In this document: positions 1 through 5,460 of the stretch, piece after piece | Layout: each line of letters begins with the position of its first letter | Position numbering within the stretch: the first letter of the stretch is position 1 | Assembly: GCA_023438965.1 (NCBI GenBank) | Contig: JAEXPB010000153.1 | Span: 1-6,080 of the forward strand | Reading direction: 5' to 3' | Length of the DNA stretch: 6,080 nt | Origin: Bacillota bacterium | GTDB taxonomy: Bacteria; Bacillota; Clostridia; Saccharofermentanales; UBA5734 | Position numbers and translations under genes: made by a program | The notes under the pieces: model-generated | Told to the model about the DNA's origin: nothing | Database searches by the model: none | What the model saw: only the letters and a program-made list of their open reading frames with translations

Positions 1-336
1 GGGGACGCCGACAGCGCCGAAGACAGCCCTGGCCGCTTCAGAATACAGGCCGTTGCCATAGCAGAGGCATAGCCAGGGCTGCAGGCCGCGGCTGATCATG
101 TTGTCGACAATCGAATCCAGCCAGGTAAAATCATATACGCCCTTTTCCTTCTCCGTCCTGGCCCAGCCGGATTGCAGGCGAACCCATTTGACACCGATGG
201 CGGCCACCTTGTCATAAGCTTTTTCCGGGTTGAAAACATTGCGGTCCAGTTTCTCAAATCCGATACCCAGTTTGGAGAATTGAATTTCCGATGCCTTTTT
301 CGGCTGCACCTGACCGACTTCGATTAATCTTTCCAT
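1..336 (-). CDS. Glycoside hydrolase, GH39/GH5-like TIM barrel, N-terminal part only
   Basis: Seen: an open frame from ATG at 336 runs off the left edge after 112 codons. An AGGAG box (346-350) lies 9 bases before the ATG, which supports this start. There is no signal peptide or membrane segment, so the enzyme should be cytoplasmic. Residues 48-69 (GVKWVRLQSGWARTEKEKGV, then YDF) followed by WLDSIVDNMISRGLQPWLCL (72-91) resemble the early strands of clan GH-A (alpha/beta)8 barrels such as GH39 beta-xylosidases and GH5 enzymes: the strand with W-V-R, the W near the substrate pocket, then the 'YDF-x-W-L-D' helix and 'GLQPWLCLCYGN' strand. Family knowledge: these enzymes cleave beta-linked sugars with two catalytic glutamates, one following an Asn in an N-E motif. 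Both lie beyond the fragment, so activity cannot be judged. It is transcribed away from the hemerythrin gene. The fold class is fairly sure; the exact family and substrate are not. Confidence 0.72.
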   Translation of the reverse strand, partial: MERLIEVGQVQPKKASEIQFSKLGIGFEKLDRNVFNPEKAYDKVAAIGVKWVRLQSGWARTEKEKGVYDFTWLDSIVDNMISRGLQPWLCLCYGNGLYSEAARAVFGAVGVP

Positions 337-432
337 TTTACACATCTCCTGTATCTTATGATTCTGAGCAGGAAGCTCCCGGCGTTGCCAGAACGCGGCA
401 GCAGTCCGGAATCGGGGCGTTTGCCCATTTAA

Positions 433-438
433 ATTATA
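433..438 (-). promoter_or_regulatory. Possible -10 box for the glycoside hydrolase gene
   Basis: The minus strand reads TATAAT exactly, about 95 bases upstream of the hydrolase ATG. No good -35 box lies 16-18 bases further upstream; the best, CTACCA with an 18-base spacer, matches the consensus at three of six positions. If it is used, the leader would be about 90 bases long and start near a short GGGC/GCCC hairpin (415-426). This is an inference from the -10 match alone. Confidence 0.33.
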
Positions 439-531
439 GGCGTTTAGTTGCGGCAGTGGTAGCGATATCTTATTGACTTGTTCAAATATCTTGCCGCCGT
501 GCCTGCTGCCGCCGTTTTGGTAACCCCTGCG

Positions 532-560
532 CTGGCGGCTGGCAGGTGATCCGCTAGAAT
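532..560 (+). promoter_or_regulatory. Weak candidate promoter for the hemerythrin gene
   Basis: TAGAAT at 555-560 matches the -10 consensus at five of six positions. A poor -35 box, CTGGCG (532-537, three of six), lies 17 bases upstream. Transcription would begin near 567, giving a leader of about 45 bases before the ATG at 612. It is the best sigma-70-type match found in the spacer, but chance is not excluded. Confidence 0.25.
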
Positions 561-596
561 ATAAGTACAGCCATTTCGATGATTGTGCTGCCAATG

Positions 597-604
597 AAAG
601 GGGG
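597..604 (+). promoter_or_regulatory. Ribosome binding site that decides the hemerythrin start
   Basis: AAAGGGGG sits 7 bases before the ATG at 612. The in-frame ATG at 579 and the one at 594 have no purine-rich box in front, and the extra residues they would add (MIVLPMKGGIA) do not belong to the hemerythrin fold. The shorter start is therefore preferred. Confidence 0.7.
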
Positions 605-611
605 CATTGCC

Positions 612-1154
612 ATGTCTTATGCCAGTGAAGACCTGCGGAATGAGCATGAAGGCATCCTGTTTGGATTGCAGATCCTGGATGTGATGATCCGGCAGCTGGA
701 AGCCAAGCAACTGGCTGATCCGGATGATTTAGCACAGATGGTCCAGTTTTTCCGCCTGTTCGCCGACAAATGCCATCACGGCAAAGAAGAAGGCCTCTAT
801 TTTCCAGCCCTGGAAAAGGCCGGCGTCCGCAATGCGGGCGGGCCGATCGGGCAGATGCTGCTGGAGCACGCGGAAGGACGCCGGTATGTAGCCGGCATGA
901 GCGAAGCCTGCGCAGCGGAGTTGAAAGCAGGCCCATTCATCGTTGCCGCGCAGGGATATATCAAGTTGTTGCGCGCGCATATCGACAAGGAGAACAACAT
1001 CCTGTTCCGCCTGGGCGACCAGAAAATCGTCGCTGCGGAACAAGACCGGCTGCTCAAGGCCTTTGCGGCTTTCGAAGCTGAGGTTATGGGACCGGGCGTC
1101 CATGAGGGTCTGCATGAGATGCTGGACCGGTTTGAAAATAAGTACCTGGGTTAA
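612..1154 (+). CDS. Hemerythrin-like (HHE) domain protein
   Basis: This 180-residue protein is predicted to be a soluble four-helix bundle holding a non-haem di-iron centre, a fold that binds O2, senses oxygen or NO, or aids iron and redox homeostasis in bacteria. Likely ligands are visible in the family order: His12 (LRNEHEG), His56 with Glu60 in CHHGKEEGLYFPAL (54-67), His86 in MLLEHAEGR, and His123 with Glu127 in LLRAHIDKENNILF (121-134). His55/Glu59 offers a second register for the H-x3-E motif. No partner domain, signal peptide or membrane segment is present, so this is a single-domain cytoplasmic protein, not a chemotaxis receptor or an RIC/ScdA protein with its extra N-terminal domain. 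The C-terminal 30 residues beyond the bundle include HEGLHEML. It appears to be monocistronic, divergent from the hydrolase and convergent with ylmH. The family call is firm; the physiological role is not known. Confidence 0.93.
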   Translation: MSYASEDLRNEHEGILFGLQILDVMIRQLEAKQLADPDDLAQMVQFFRLFADKCHHGKEEGLYFPALEKAGVRNAGGPIGQMLLEHAEGRRYVAGMSEACAAELKAGPFIVAAQGYIKLLRAHIDKENNILFRLGDQKIVAAEQDRLLKAFAAFEAEVMGPGVHEGLHEMLDRFENKYLG

Positions 1155-1238
1155 TTCCGGCGTTTAGTCTGCTAATCCGCGGCATTTGCCGGTCTTGGAA
1201 CGGGAATCATGGCCATGGTTCGCGGGTGCTGATTGCCG

Positions 1239-1253
1239 CCGGCCGCTGGCCGG
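1239..1253. terminator. GC-rich hairpin between convergent genes, possible weak terminator
   Basis: CCGGCC-GCT-GGCCGG is a perfect 6-bp stem with a three-base loop, lying next to the ylmH stop codon. In the rightward direction it is followed only by TTTATAAA, and in the leftward direction by no T tract, so it is a poor intrinsic terminator either way. It is nevertheless the only strong hairpin in the 100-base gap between hemerythrin and ylmH, where both transcripts must end or collide. Confidence 0.3.
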
Positions 1254-1254
1254 T

Positions 1255-2040
1255 TTATAAATACCGTTCGATGATCAGGATTTCCCGTTCTTTGCGGGAG
1301 CGACCTTCTTCCCGAAGCAGGCAGATCCGGCCATGACCGCGTAAGGAAACCACCGCGCCGATCGGCACATCGTGGTCTGGCCGCAATTCTTCCCGCCAGT
1401 TGACCTGCACGGCGCCGGCGCGAATCAGGTCGGCCATATCTGTCCGCGACAAGCCGAAACCGCTGGCCGCCACCTTGTCCAGCCGCCGGGAGGCCACGGT
1501 GATGCGCAGCGTCGTTGAATCCCGGGCGGTCGGTGCGATCGCGGCCAGGGACTGGGATTCAACCTGGACAGCCAGTGCGCCGACCCGTTCGAGCTGGCTG
1601 GCGATGAACGGCGCGATGGCGGCCAATAACAGGATCGTCGCCCCATCTGCCCGAACAAGGATGTCCCCCAGCTGATCGCGCCGGATGCCCAAGCCCAGGA
1701 GACTGCCCAGATAATCCCGGTGACCTGGCGCGGCCGACCGGGGTGGCAGGCGCAGATTCAAGGCGCCGATCGTGCCGGCCAAATCAATCTCGTCAAAACT
1801 ATCGGGTGTATGTCCGTCCGGCGGATCTTCCGGCAGCAAAAAGCATACCTGACGTTCCGCGCCGGCATATCCGCCGTTCATCTGCCAGGCCCGGCTATTT
1901 TTCTTCAGCCAGATGGCCGCATCGGCCTGTTCTGCCGGCGTCAGGAACCCCGTATGGGTCGGAAAGCCGCGATCGGCCGCCTGCCGGGCCAGGTCGCCCA
2001 GCCGGTCGATGAAACGCGGGTCACCGGCCATGGCTGGCAT
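1255..2040 (-). CDS. ylmH: YlmH-family S4-domain RNA-binding protein
   Basis: This 261-residue protein is close to the usual YlmH length (about 257). The N-terminal half contains the family's characteristic segment GHRDYLGSLLGLGIRRDQLG (106-125) followed by DILV. Residues about 184-240 form an S4 domain with RRLDKVAASGFGLSRTDMAD (185-204), then L-I-x-x-G-x-V-x-V-N-W, which in other S4 proteins binds structured RNA. Known of the family: YlmH binds the ribosome and in Bacillus has been linked to ribosome-associated quality control; cyanobacterial relatives are annotated as photosystem II S4 proteins. The frame stays open upstream to 2151, inside the reductase gene. ATG at 2040 (GGA 3 bases before it) and ATG at 2031 are both possible, and neither has a strong binding site. 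Either start overlaps the reductase gene, which implies translational coupling. No sepF, ylmG or divIVA gene is adjacent, unlike the usual location. Confidence 0.88.
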   Translation of the reverse strand: MPAMAGDPRFIDRLGDLARQAADRGFPTHTGFLTPAEQADAAIWLKKNSRAWQMNGGYAGAERQVCFLLPEDPPDGHTPDSFDEIDLAGTIGALNLRLPPRSAAPGHRDYLGSLLGLGIRRDQLGDILVRADGATILLLAAIAPFIASQLERVGALAVQVESQSLAAIAPTARDSTTLRITVASRRLDKVAASGFGLSRTDMADLIRAGAVQVNWREELRPDHDVPIGAVVSLRGHGRICLLREEGRSRKEREILIIERYL

Positions 2041-3055
2041 TATTCCGGATAATCCGGCGATAATCGTCGAGATTTTGCCGCAGCAGGGCCGGTGTGTCCA
2101 GCTGGTAGGGACAGTGGCTGCTGCACTGGCCGCAATGCCTGCAATCTTCAATCAAGGCCATTTTGGCTTGCCATTCCGGGGTCAGCAGAGGAGCGGCCGG
2201 CGCCCGGGACAGCAGCAGCGTCATCCGGGCTGCCATCGGGATCGGTATGCCGGCCGGGCACGGCAGGCAATAACCGCAGCCGCGGCAGAAGGAGCCGGCG
2301 AGTTCGGACCTGTCCCTGGCGACGGCCGCCCAGAGCTCATCAGTCATGACTGGCGGATTCGCCTCGAGAGCCAGGAATTCCGCCAGCTCGGATTCCCGCT
2401 GCAGTCCCCAGATCGGCAGTACATTGGCATATTGACGCAGGAAGGCGAATGCCGCCGGAATATTCGTCAGCAAGCCGCCGGATAATGCTTTCATGGCGAT
2501 CAGGCCGACGTCGTTTTGACGGCAGACCTCGATCAGTTCCAGATCGGCCGGCGAGGACAGCAGATTCAGCGGGAATTGCACCGTGTCGTAAAGACCGGAG
2601 CGGGCGGCGGCCAGGGCCACTTCCAGGCGATGGCTGGTAATGCCGACGAAACGGATCAAGCCGTCTTGCCTGGCTTGCTGCAGGGCGGCATACAAACCGT
2701 CCGGCCCGGTCGGGTCCGGCAGTTGCCGGGGATTGTGCAGCTGATAGAGATCGATATGATCAGTCTGCAGCATTTTCAGGCTGGTCTCCAGGTTGGCCCG
2801 CAGGGTCGGGCCGTCTTTGGCCGGTGTCTTGGTGGCCAGGATGATCCGGGAGCGGACATCAGCCAGGGCCAGCCCGATTTTCTCCTCGCTGTCGGAGTAC
2901 CCGCGGGCAGTGTCGAAGAAATCGACTCCATGATCATAAGCTTGGCGCAACAGCCGCTGCGCCGCGGTCTGATCCAGGCGCTGAACCGGCAGCGCACCGA
3001 AGCCGCAGCGGCTGACCATCTGATTTGTGCGCCCCAGGCGCATTTTTTCCATCAT
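2021..3055 (-). CDS. Aldo/keto reductase with C-terminal double [4Fe-4S] ferredoxin domain
   Basis: This 344-residue soluble oxidoreductase should be an NAD(P)H-dependent carbonyl/alcohol enzyme with an added electron-transfer tail. Positions here count from ATG 3055. The TIM-barrel half carries the family's catalytic tetrad: Asp48 and Tyr53 in DFFDTARGYS, Lys76 in ATKTP, and His107 in DLYQLHNP. A GITSHR segment follows (138-143). The tail has a first cluster motif, CRGCGYCLPCP (Cys257, 260, 263, 266), and a second, CRHCGQCSSHCP (Cys305, 308, 311, 315), enough for two [4Fe-4S] clusters. This architecture is common in anaerobes, where substrates are mostly unknown. An upstream in-frame TTG at 3061 is less likely, because GGGG (3062-3065) is well placed for ATG 3055 and family members usually begin near MEK-x-RLGRT. 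It lies 51 bases after the ligase gene and overlaps ylmH. Confidence 0.93.
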   Translation of the reverse strand: MMEKMRLGRTNQMVSRCGFGALPVQRLDQTAAQRLLRQAYDHGVDFFDTARGYSDSEEKIGLALADVRSRIILATKTPAKDGPTLRANLETSLKMLQTDHIDLYQLHNPRQLPDPTGPDGLYAALQQARQDGLIRFVGITSHRLEVALAAARSGLYDTVQFPLNLLSSPADLELIEVCRQNDVGLIAMKALSGGLLTNIPAAFAFLRQYANVLPIWGLQRESELAEFLALEANPPVMTDELWAAVARDRSELAGSFCRGCGYCLPCPAGIPIPMAARMTLLLSRAPAAPLLTPEWQAKMALIEDCRHCGQCSSHCPYQLDTPALLRQNLDDYRRIIRNNASHGR

Positions 3056-3061
3056 GTACAA

Positions 3062-3065
3062 CCCC
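3062..3065 (-). promoter_or_regulatory. Ribosome binding site setting the aldo/keto reductase start
   Basis: GGGG on the minus strand ends 6 bases before ATG 3055. It directly abuts the alternative TTG at 3061, leaving no spacer for that codon. This favours ATG 3055, or ATG 3052 immediately after it. Confidence 0.5.
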
Positions 3066-3073
3066 GTTTTTTA

Positions 3074-3090
3074 CCGCCGGCCGCCGGCGG
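3074..3090 (-). repeat. Perfect GC hairpin in the ligase-reductase gap
   Basis: A perfect inverted repeat, CCGCCGG, a three-base loop, then CCGGCGG, forms a 7-bp all-G/C stem 17 bases after the ligase stop codon and 8 bases before the reductase's ribosome binding site. In the leftward transcript it is followed by TAAAAAAC, an A tract, so it is not an intrinsic terminator for the ligase. In the rightward direction the T tract comes before the stem, which also rules out a terminator. It could protect a processed 3' end or tune reductase translation. Confidence 0.55.
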
Positions 3091-3106
3091 TTGATTACTC
3101 GCGTCC

Positions 3107-4816
3107 CTAATCCACGCTCTTGTCGATCAAGCGGCGCAGAATTTTCCGCGATGTGTTCTTCTCGAATTCTTCCGGGCGGATTTTGACCAGATTGACCGCC
3201 TTGTAGGATACCATCCGGGTGTTTACCTTCCGGACCTCCGCGTCAAAATAAGCTTGCGCCTGATCGACTCCCAAGGCCTTCAGCGTGTCGGAATTGGGGA
3301 AGATCTCGGCGACGATCACTTCCTTGTTCTTCTGCGAACGGCTTTCGCCAGCATAAACGACGACTTCCTCAACCCCCGGGATATTGGCGATCTTGGCCTC
3401 GATTTCCTCCGGGTAGACATTTTTGCCGTTGCTCAGGATGATCAGGTTCTTCAGCCGGCCGGTAATGTAGATCCAGCCTTCGTCATCCAGCTTGCCATAG
3501 TCGCCGGTACGAAAATAACCTTCCTCGTCAAATGCCGCCGCAGTGGCTTCCGGATCCCGATAATAACCGAGCATGACATTCGGACCCTTGACGCAGATTT
3601 CGCCTTCGCCATTCTCGTCCGGGTCCTTGATCTTGATCTGTTCGTGCAGGTTTGGCAGGCCGACGCTGCCCTTTTTCTGGAATTTGTTGCGGTTGCAGGA
3701 AACGAGCGGGGCGCATTCCGTGATCCCGTAACCGTTGAGAATCGTGATGCCAAGGGCGTCGAAGGTATCGATAACCTCCTGTTTCAGGGCGGCGCCGCCG
3801 CAGATGACCATTTCCAGCTTGCCGCCCAGCTGACTCAGCACACTCTTGAACAGGATCCGGCGCAAGTCGATCCCGACCTTGCGCAGCCCATTGCTGATCT
3901 TCATCATGGCCCGCAGCAGTCCGGCCTTGCCGCTCTCAGCCGCGCCGGACCAGATTTTGGCGTTCAGTTTCTCCAGGAACAGCGGCACCAGGACCAGATG
4001 TGTCGGCTGCTGCTCCTTGATCTCGCTGGCGATGTATCGCAGACCGCTGGAAATATAAATGGTTGACCCCTGGGCATAATGCCCGACAAAGTTGACCGTC
4101 GAGCCGAAGGTGTGGTGCGGCGGCAGGAAGTTGATTGTCTTGGGGGTGATCGCAAATAGGTACATGCCGTTGGTCATGTCGAGGACTATGTTTTTCTGCG
4201 ACAGCATGACGCCCTTGCCTTTGCCGGTTGTACCGGAAGTGAAGACAATCGTCGCCAGACGCTCGCGGTCGATGACATAATCATAATAAGAATTGTCGCC
4301 TTGCCGATAGCGTTCAGCACCGTCGGCAACAATATCGGATAACTTGATCGCCGCGATTCCCTTTGGCTCGCCCAGACAGATGCTACGGATCAAGGACGGG
4401 ACTTCCGCCGCTGCCGATTCCAGTTTGGTCTCGATCGACGGGCTGTACAGGACATAGGCGCATTCTGCGGTGCGCAGGATGTCCAGTAAATCATCGGCCG
4501 GCAGGTCTTTGTCGATCGGTACCACCACGGCGCCGATCGACATCAGGGCAAAATAGGAACAAATCCATTCGTAGGAGCTTTCGCCAGCCAGGGCTACATG
4601 CTTGTCGCGGCAGCCCAGCGCGGTCAGGCCGGTCCCCAGGCTGCGGATATGGTCGCGGGCTTCCGCGTACGTCACGTCGCTTGTCTGCTGGTCATGGGGA
4701 TTTTTCTTGAAAGAGATTGCAATCCGGTCCGGGTACTTTTTGGCCACATTTTCCGTCATGATCCGGAAATCTTCAAAAACAGTCGTTTCATACAACGGAT
4801 AGTTGCCTTTTTTCAT
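3107..4816 (-). CDS. AMP-forming acyl-CoA synthetase (long-chain fatty acid-CoA ligase-like)
   Basis: This 569-residue ANL-superfamily enzyme activates a carboxylic acid, probably a fatty acid, to acyl-AMP and then the CoA thioester. The core motifs appear in order: the phosphate-binding loop IVFTSGTTGKGKG (190-202), LPPHHTFGS (231-239) typical of long-chain acyl-CoA synthetases, NGYGITECAP (361-370), YFRTGDYG (434-441) with the ribose-binding Asp439, and the hinge ITGRLKNLIILSNGKNVYPE (451-470) with Arg454. The C-terminal lysine motif reads KNTSRKILRR (553-562), with Lys558 as the expected adenylation lysine. The usual Gly before it is Arg557. There is no signal peptide or carrier-protein domain. 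The ATG at 4816 has GGAG 4 bases upstream and AGGAG 12 bases upstream, both off-ideal. It is probably the first gene of the unit with the reductase and ylmH. The chain-length preference and direction of use (uptake, recycling or degradation) cannot be read from sequence. Confidence 0.92.
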   Translation of the reverse strand: MKKGNYPLYETTVFEDFRIMTENVAKKYPDRIAISFKKNPHDQQTSDVTYAEARDHIRSLGTGLTALGCRDKHVALAGESSYEWICSYFALMSIGAVVVPIDKDLPADDLLDILRTAECAYVLYSPSIETKLESAAAEVPSLIRSICLGEPKGIAAIKLSDIVADGAERYRQGDNSYYDYVIDRERLATIVFTSGTTGKGKGVMLSQKNIVLDMTNGMYLFAITPKTINFLPPHHTFGSTVNFVGHYAQGSTIYISSGLRYIASEIKEQQPTHLVLVPLFLEKLNAKIWSGAAESGKAGLLRAMMKISNGLRKVGIDLRRILFKSVLSQLGGKLEMVICGGAALKQEVIDTFDALGITILNGYGITECAPLVSCNRNKFQKKGSVGLPNLHEQIKIKDPDENGEGEICVKGPNVMLGYYRDPEATAAAFDEEGYFRTGDYGKLDDEGWIYITGRLKNLIILSNGKNVYPEEIEAKIANIPGVEEVVVYAGESRSQKNKEVIVAEIFPNSDTLKALGVDQAQAYFDAEVRKVNTRMVSYKAVNLVKIRPEEFEKNTSRKILRRLIDKSVD

Positions 4817-5080
4817 GCTGCTCCATCACTCCTGCTTTGTTCTGATATTCTGTGCTCTATTATGCAAGCTCAACTTTTTTTTTGCAACGGATCGTATTAA
4901 TTTCGCAAATCCGGCTACCTTTTTTATTAAAAACGTGGCAAAATAGGAATTACGGCCGCAGGCTGCGCCAGATCGCAGCCCTTTGCCTATATCGCCTGTT
5001 GCCGGCAGGCGAACAGGCATTGCGCCATCGAGACAGCCGGCAGGTGCTTCAAACATCGTGAAGCAGGAAAGAAGGAGAAT
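4817..5080. other. AT-rich divergent intergenic region
   Basis: This 264-base spacer separates the leftward ligase from the rightward zinc-ribbon gene. Its left half (about 4840-4950) is clearly richer in A/T than the flanking genes and holds the ligase promoter, an A9/T9 tract (4875-4883) and a T5-ATT-A5 inverted repeat (4921-4933). Its right half, which would be the zinc-ribbon leader, is GC-rich. It has a 7-bp inverted repeat, GCCTGTT/AACAGGC, around an 11-base loop (4994-5018), and two copies of GCCGGCAGG (5001-5009, 5036-5044). I could not pick a convincing rightward promoter. A leftward open frame overlapping this spacer and the zinc-ribbon gene has no family features. Confidence 0.6.
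4859..4887 (-). promoter_or_regulatory. Sigma-70-type promoter for the acyl-CoA synthetase unit
   Basis: On the minus strand, -35 TTGCAA (4882-4887, four of six consensus matches) and -10 CATAAT (4859-4864, five of six) are separated by exactly 17 bases. Transcription would start near 4852, giving a leader of about 36 bases that contains the AGGAG box at 4829-4833. The spacer begins with seven A residues of a nine-A run. Confidence 0.55.
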
Positions 5081-5365
5081 ATGCCAGACAAATCCATCAA
5101 ATGCAAAGACTGTGGCGCGACTTTTATTTTCAGTGAGGCGGATCAGGATTTCTACCGCGAGAAAGGCTTTGCCAATGAACCGCAGCGCTGCCCGTCCTGC
5201 CGCGCCGCTCGTAAACAAAGCAGAAATGAAGGCGGCTCCGGCTCGCAGCGGGAAATGTATCCTGCCGTTTGCGCAGCTTGCGGCCGGGAGACCATGGTTC
5301 CGTTCAAACCGAGTTCGGACAAGCCGGTTTATTGCCGGGATTGCTTCCAGAACCGTCGGCGCTAA
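5081..5365 (+). CDS. Small double zinc-ribbon protein (CxxC...CxxC twice)
   Basis: This 94-residue, highly charged soluble protein contains two four-cysteine zinc sites. The first is Cys8-x2-Cys11 with Cys37-x2-Cys40, spanning KCKDCGATFIFSEADQDFYR (7-26), a pattern of the probable zinc-ribbon family often labelled zf-trcl. The second is Cys64-x2-Cys67 and Cys85-x2-Cys88 with the diagnostic VPFKP...KPVYCRDCF, matching the small CxxC-x17-CxxC domain family. A short Gly/Ser-rich basic linker (about 45-57) joins them, and the tail ends QNRRR. AAGGAG lies 3 bases before the ATG, a tight but good ribosome binding site. The gene stands alone, with a strong terminator 26 bases after its stop. Function is unknown for this family; nucleic-acid or ribosome binding is plausible from the zinc ribbons and basic residues, but that is inference. 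Confidence 0.88.
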   Translation: MPDKSIKCKDCGATFIFSEADQDFYREKGFANEPQRCPSCRAARKQSRNEGGSGSQREMYPAVCAACGRETMVPFKPSSDKPVYCRDCFQNRRR

Positions 5366-5390
5366 GGCTCTCGTCAGTTCTCACGAGCAA

Positions 5391-5431
5391 AGGGAGTGTC
5401 TCGTATCGGAGGCACTCCCTGTTTTTATTTT
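5391..5431 (+). terminator. Strong intrinsic terminator of the zinc-ribbon gene
   Basis: AGGGAGTGTCTC (5391-5402) pairs with GAGGCACTCCCT (5409-5420) to give a 12-bp stem with one G-U pair and the six-base loop GTATCG, followed at once by GTTTTTATTTT. A weaker hairpin, CTCGT/ACGAG (5370-5387), lies just upstream. In the leftward direction the stem is followed only by TTTG, so it is mainly a rightward terminator, although the convergent thioredoxin transcript also reaches it. Confidence 0.93.
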
Positions 5432-5460
5432 AGTCAGTCAAACAGATGTTGAACGGCCAT

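Larger units (their letters stand above)
337..611. other. Divergent intergenic region between hydrolase and hemerythrin genes
   Basis: This 275-base gap must hold the start signals of both divergent genes. It contains the exact minus-strand TATAAT at 433-438 and the AGGAG box at 346-350. It also has two short hairpins in the presumed hydrolase leader: GCGTT/AACGC around a five-base loop (382-396) and GGGC/GCCC around GTTT (415-426). There is an AT-rich patch with the inverted repeat TTGA-N5-TCAA (473-485), and a weak plus-strand -10 box at 555-560. I recognise no riboswitch or RNA gene, and the open frames crossing it show no family features. Confidence 0.6.

Noticed and set aside
444..710. 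An 88-codon minus-strand frame across the hemerythrin start
   Set aside because: It is antisense to the hemerythrin N-terminus, has no recognisable features, and covers the expected promoter region.
439..1168. A 10-bp direct repeat GGCGTTTAGT (439-448 and 1159-1168) flanking the hemerythrin gene, which could suggest an insertion
   Set aside because: Several exact 10-mer repeats are expected by chance in 6 kb. There are no terminal inverted repeats or transposase, and the gene's composition matches its surroundings.
3074..3090. The GC hairpin after the ligase gene as an intrinsic terminator
   Set aside because: In the leftward transcript an A tract, not a T tract, follows the stem. The T run is on the wrong side for the rightward direction too.
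1913..3094. Two long plus-strand frames (1913-2485 and 2516-3094) opposite the aldo/keto reductase
   Set aside because: They are antisense to a reductase with an intact catalytic tetrad and eight cluster cysteines. They lack ribosome binding sites and recognisable motifs.
3254..4066. A 270-codon plus-strand open frame opposite the acyl-CoA synthetase
   Set aside because: It is fully antisense to a gene with all ANL motifs. Its translation shows no domain, and long antisense frames are expected in GC-rich DNA.
4920..4933. T6-ATT-A5 as a bidirectional terminator or plus-strand promoter core
   Set aside because: An A/T-only 5-bp stem is too weak for termination, and nothing upstream needs terminating. 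As a promoter, neither a -10 nor a -35 element with correct spacing matches well.
4826..5218. A 130-codon minus-strand frame over the divergent spacer and the zinc-ribbon gene
   Set aside because: It overlaps half of the well-supported zinc-ribbon gene and the ligase promoter, and has no family signature. The opposite strand encodes paired CxxC motifs with a good ribosome binding site and terminator.
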